NCBI GenBank assembly: GCA_964596375.1
Contig: CAZQTO010000029.1
Coordinates: forward strand, 1 to 20,455
Reading direction: 5' to 3'
Length of the DNA: 20,455 nucleotides
Origin: UBA1543 sp964596375
Lineage (GTDB): Bacteria; Pseudomonadota; Zetaproteobacteria; Mariprofundales; Mariprofundaceae
The notes under the pieces are model-generated. The model had not been told where the DNA came from. It was given only the letters and a program-made list of their open reading frames with translations, and searched no databases. The number at the start of each line of letters is the position of its first letter. Position 1 is the stretch's first letter. Positions 19,630 through 20,455 of the stretch are shown here, piece after piece. A program made the translations under genes and the position numbers.

Positions 19630-20455
19630 ATGCTTGATGTTCTCTGCGTGGGTCATGCCTCCTTCGATATCGCCATGAGCGTGCCGCATCATCCGGGCAG
19701 CGACGAAAAGATTCTGGCCGATGCACTCATGCTGGGTGGAGGGGGGCCTGCCGCCAATGCCGCTGTGCAGGTGGCCCGTCTGGATGGCAGCGCGGGTTTC
19801 TGCGGCTATCTGGGTCACGACCTCTTCGGCGAAGAACACATCGAAGAATTTGCGCACGAAGGTGTGGACACCGGCCTGACCGTGCGCGGCGGACATGCAA
19901 GCCCGTTGTCCCAGATTCTTGCCAAGCCGGACGGCAGCCGCAGCGTGGTCAACTTCAAGGGTGACACCCCGTGGCTACCGGCCGATGCCGTGGAGGTGCG
20001 TCGCATCGAGGCGCTGGCACCAAGCGTCATTCTGTTTGATGGCCATGAACCGCTGCTCTCGGAAGTCCTTTGCACATGGGCCAAAGAGAATAATATAATC
20101 ACAGTGCTGGATGCAGGCTCACTGCATCGCGGCACGCGCGAGCTTGCAAGGCAGGTGGATTACCTTATCGCTTCGGAAAAATTCGCCTGCCAATACTGTG
20201 GATTGGATAAGCCGGAAGCATGTCTGGCGCCACTGGCCCATATCGCCGCAAGCGTAGTCATCACACTCGGCGAGCGCGGCCTGATCTGGAGCCGGGCGGG
20301 AAAGACAGGTCATCTCCCCGCCTACCCGATTGAGGCCGTGGATTCGACCGGTGCCGGAGACTCCTTCCACGGCGCCTTTGCCCTCGCCGTGGCCAGAAAT
20401 ATGGCCTGGGATGACAGCCTGCTCTTTGCTTCGGCGGCCGGGGGGCTGACCTGCA
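19630..20455 (+). CDS. PfkB-family carbohydrate kinase (3' end outside window)
   Basis: Ribokinase-like sugar or nucleoside kinase; about 275 of an expected 300 or so residues are present and the frame is open to the edge. The N-terminal V-G-H-A-S-F-D and G-G-G-G-P-A-A-N-A-A form the first PfkB signature (sugar-binding glycines and asparagine). The second, D-S-T-G-A-G-D-S-F-H-G-A-F near residues 238-250, carries the catalytic aspartate and the anion hole. The substrate cannot be read from these motifs. No Shine-Dalgarno precedes the ATG at 19630; a promoter -10 seven bases upstream suggests a leaderless mRNA. In-frame ATGs downstream would cut the first motif, which supports 19630. Confidence 0.9.
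   Translation, partial: MLDVLCVGHASFDIAMSVPHHPGSDEKILADALMLGGGGPAANAAVQVARLDGSAGFCGYLGHDLFGEEHIEEFAHEGVDTGLTVRGGHASPLSQILAKPDGSRSVVNFKGDTPWLPADAVEVRRIEALAPSVILFDGHEPLLSEVLCTWAKENNIITVLDAGSLHRGTRELARQVDYLIASEKFACQYCGLDKPEACLAPLAHIAASVVITLGERGLIWSRAGKTGHLPAYPIEAVDSTGAGDSFHGAFALAVARNMAWDDSLLFASAAGGLTC

Overview
The window is about 20.5 kb of moderately GC-rich, densely packed bacterial DNA with Shine-Dalgarno-led genes and many start/stop overlaps. The gene families (arginine-sensitive-type ArgB, ArgG, DapA, SmpB, ClpB, NtrC-type regulator, cytochrome b561-like and c'-type proteins) point to a Gram-negative proteobacterium with a respiratory, metal-exposed lifestyle. Small duplicated periplasmic c-type cytochromes, arsenic genes and membrane cytochromes b would fit an iron-oxidising zetaproteobacterium such as Mariprofundus, but that assignment is an impression and was not tested.

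Layout. (1) 1-2722, + strand: arginine biosynthesis, argF (3' end only), argB, argG, then a 184-base gap with four back-to-back inverted repeats. (2) 2907-4610, + strand: two distantly paralogous four-helix cytochrome b561-like proteins. The first ends in a strong terminator; the second overlaps an ArsR repressor that carries the CVC arsenite-binding motif. (3) 8378-4624, - strand: ECF sigma factor, ArsP/UPF0718-type permease with a CxC motif, small CxxC thioredoxin-like protein, Met-rich c'-type cytochrome, a possible 48-codon ORF, a solitary ATP synthase epsilon subunit, and a Yip1-family membrane protein. (4) 8541-10033, + strand: acr3-arsC, divergent from the sigma gene, with a clear promoter whose spacer holds a 9-bp-arm palindrome. 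(5) 10091-11292, - strand: glycerophosphodiester phosphodiesterase and smpB. (6) 11324-12298, - strand: two tandemly duplicated monoheme cytochrome c genes, each with its own copy of the same terminator. (7) 12435-15020, - strand: clpB with a sigma32-like promoter. (8) 19137-15098, - strand: dapA, histidine kinase, NtrC-type response regulator with a degenerate GAFTGA loop, and a small exported protein, tightly packed. (9) 19218-19499, - strand: a Dabb protein, divergent from a PfkB sugar kinase that runs off the right edge and may be leaderless.

How the parts may work together. Sections 2-4 look like one arsenic/metal-stress neighbourhood: ArsR as sensor, ArsC (thioredoxin-linked arsenate reductase) plus Acr3 (arsenite export), and an oppositely transcribed set coupling a cysteine-containing permease to thiol and heme redox proteins. 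ArsR control of acr3-arsC and sigma control of the permease group are inferences. The best candidates for something undescribed are the sigma/permease/thioredoxin/Met-rich cytochrome/atpC group and the two-component system whose activator has lost the sigma54-contact residues. No tRNA, rRNA, CRISPR array or insertion sequence was recognised, and no gene-free stretch exceeds 300 bases.
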